Assembly: GCA_007116505.1 (NCBI GenBank)
Contig: SKII01000174.1
Location: 1-6,054, forward strand
Direction: 5' to 3'
Source: Nitriliruptoraceae bacterium
GTDB lineage: Bacteria > Actinomycetota > Nitriliruptoria > Nitriliruptorales > Nitriliruptoraceae
Length of the DNA: 6,054 nt
The notes under the pieces are model-generated. The model did not search any database. It worked only from the letters and a program-made list of their open reading frames with translations, and was not told the origin of the DNA. Shown here in pieces: positions 5,448 to 6,054 of this stretch (positions within the stretch are counted from its first letter, which is position 1; every line of letters starts with the position of its first letter). The position numbers and the translations under genes were made by a program.

Positions 5448-6054
5448 GTGGGGGAGCAGCCCGGCGCCTGGCAGGTCGTGGGGCGACCGCGACCGGTCGC
5501 CCCCTGCCGCTGGGAACTCGATCCGGACCGGGCCGACGAGGACGGGGTCGTCGGGGTCGGCGCGGATCTCGACGTCGCGACCCTGGTGGCGGCCTACCAC
5601 CGCGGCATCTTCCCCTGGCCCCACGCCGACATGCCGTTGCTGTGGTTCAGCCCCGACCCGCGGGCCGTCCTCGCGCCGCACGCCTTCCATGTCAGCCGGA
5701 GCCTGCGTCGCACGCTGCTCGGCTCCGGCTGGACAGCGACCGTCGACCTTGCGCCCGATCGGGTCATCGAGGCGTGCGCGCAGCGTTCCGAGGGGACCTG
5801 GATCACCCCCGAGATGCGCGACGCGTACCGCGAGCTGGCGGCGCTCGGCTGGGTGCGCTCCGTCGAGGTGTGGGACGCCGACGAGCTGATCGGCGGTGTC
5901 TACGGCGTGCAGATCGGATCCATCCTGACCGGTGAGTCGATGTTCCATCGTCGCCCGGACGCCTCGAAGGTCGCGCTGCTCGACCTGTCGCGGCGCTTCG
6001 CGGAGGTCGGGGGCCGGCTCATCGACGTGCAGCTGCCCACTGACCATCTCCGCA
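5448..6054 (+). CDS. aat: Leucyl/phenylalanyl-tRNA--protein transferase (3' partial)
   Basis: Transfers Leu or Phe from aminoacyl-tRNA to the N-terminus of proteins beginning with Arg or Lys, creating an N-degron read by ClpS; cytosolic, GNAT-like fold. 202 codons are visible before the window ends; family members are usually about 230-240 residues. From GTG 5448, signatures are PCRW (19-22), GVGADLD (36-42), GIFPW (53-57), WFSPDPRAVL (66-75), TWITPEM, VEVWDADELIGGVYGV, GESMF (162-166), DASKVAL (171-177) and LIDVQLPTDHL ending at the edge. E163, D193 and Q195 sit at a constant offset of seven from E. coli Glu156, Asp186 and Gln188, so the catalytic set appears intact. It has a good ribosome-binding site and faces away from murJ across a palindromic promoter region. 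Confidence 0.94.
   Translation, partial: MGEQPGAWQVVGRPRPVAPCRWELDPDRADEDGVVGVGADLDVATLVAAYHRGIFPWPHADMPLLWFSPDPRAVLAPHAFHVSRSLRRTLLGSGWTATVDLAPDRVIEACAQRSEGTWITPEMRDAYRELAALGWVRSVEVWDADELIGGVYGVQIGSILTGESMFHRRPDASKVALLDLSRRFAEVGGRLIDVQLPTDHLR

Noticed and set aside
5403..6047. 214-codon minus-strand open frame antisense to aat
   Set aside because: The Aat motifs on the plus strand are unambiguous; the antisense frame is a shadow of its codon bias.
1..6054. CRISPR array, insertion sequence, prophage, tRNA or rRNA
   Set aside because: No repeated spacer-like units, transposase-like frames, terminal repeats, cloverleaf-like sequence or rRNA-like stretches were seen. The Cas4-like Fe-S nuclease has no cas genes beside it.

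Overview
The window is GC-rich DNA with tightly packed, overlapping genes. Most proteins look actinobacterial: a HisN-type histidinol-phosphatase, ClpS with the WDDPVNLM signature followed directly by a DUF2017 protein, and a MurJ of the AFRAALRIPNLLQNLLGEG type. The gene order does not match the well-known mycobacterial or streptomycete loci I can recall. A deep-branching actinobacterial lineage (Nitriliruptoria, Euzebya or Acidimicrobiia-like) is plausible, but that is inference.

Layout. (1) Positions 2-2386, plus strand, four-gene cluster: hisN (5' end cut by the window edge); an Fe-S-type RecB/AddB-like PD-(D/E)XK nuclease; a small coiled-coil protein; and a 93-residue protein resembling the toxin-binding C-terminal domain of Xre/MbcA/ParS antitoxins, with no DNA-binding half and no visible toxin. 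Each junction overlaps or is separated by 1 nt, so the genes are probably co-translated. (2) Positions 2387-2522: intergenic, with a probable promoter and a good ribosome-binding site. (3) Positions 2523-3674, plus strand: a divergent cold-shock-domain protein, clpS and a DUF2017 gene. (4) Positions 3649-5346, minus strand: murJ, the lipid II flippase, overlapping the DUF2017 gene tail to tail by 26 bp. (5) Positions 5347-5447: divergent intergenic region with a perfect 26-bp palindrome that carries mirrored -10-like hexamers. (6) Positions 5448 to the window end, plus strand: aat, the leucyl/phenylalanyl-tRNA-protein transferase, cut by the window end.

Functionally the region is mostly core housekeeping: histidine synthesis, DNA repair, cold-shock/RNA binding, N-degron proteolysis and cell-wall precursor export. 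Aat (which writes an N-degron) and ClpS (which reads it) lie about 2.3 kb apart. The least explained elements are the two small genes behind the nuclease, the degenerate cold-shock domain, and the palindrome. The palindrome shares a CGCTAGNNTCC motif with the cold-shock gene promoter; the tetramer CTAG was seen by eye only in these two intergenic regions. I see no tRNA, rRNA, CRISPR array, insertion sequence or prophage, and nothing that amounts to a clear new multi-gene system.
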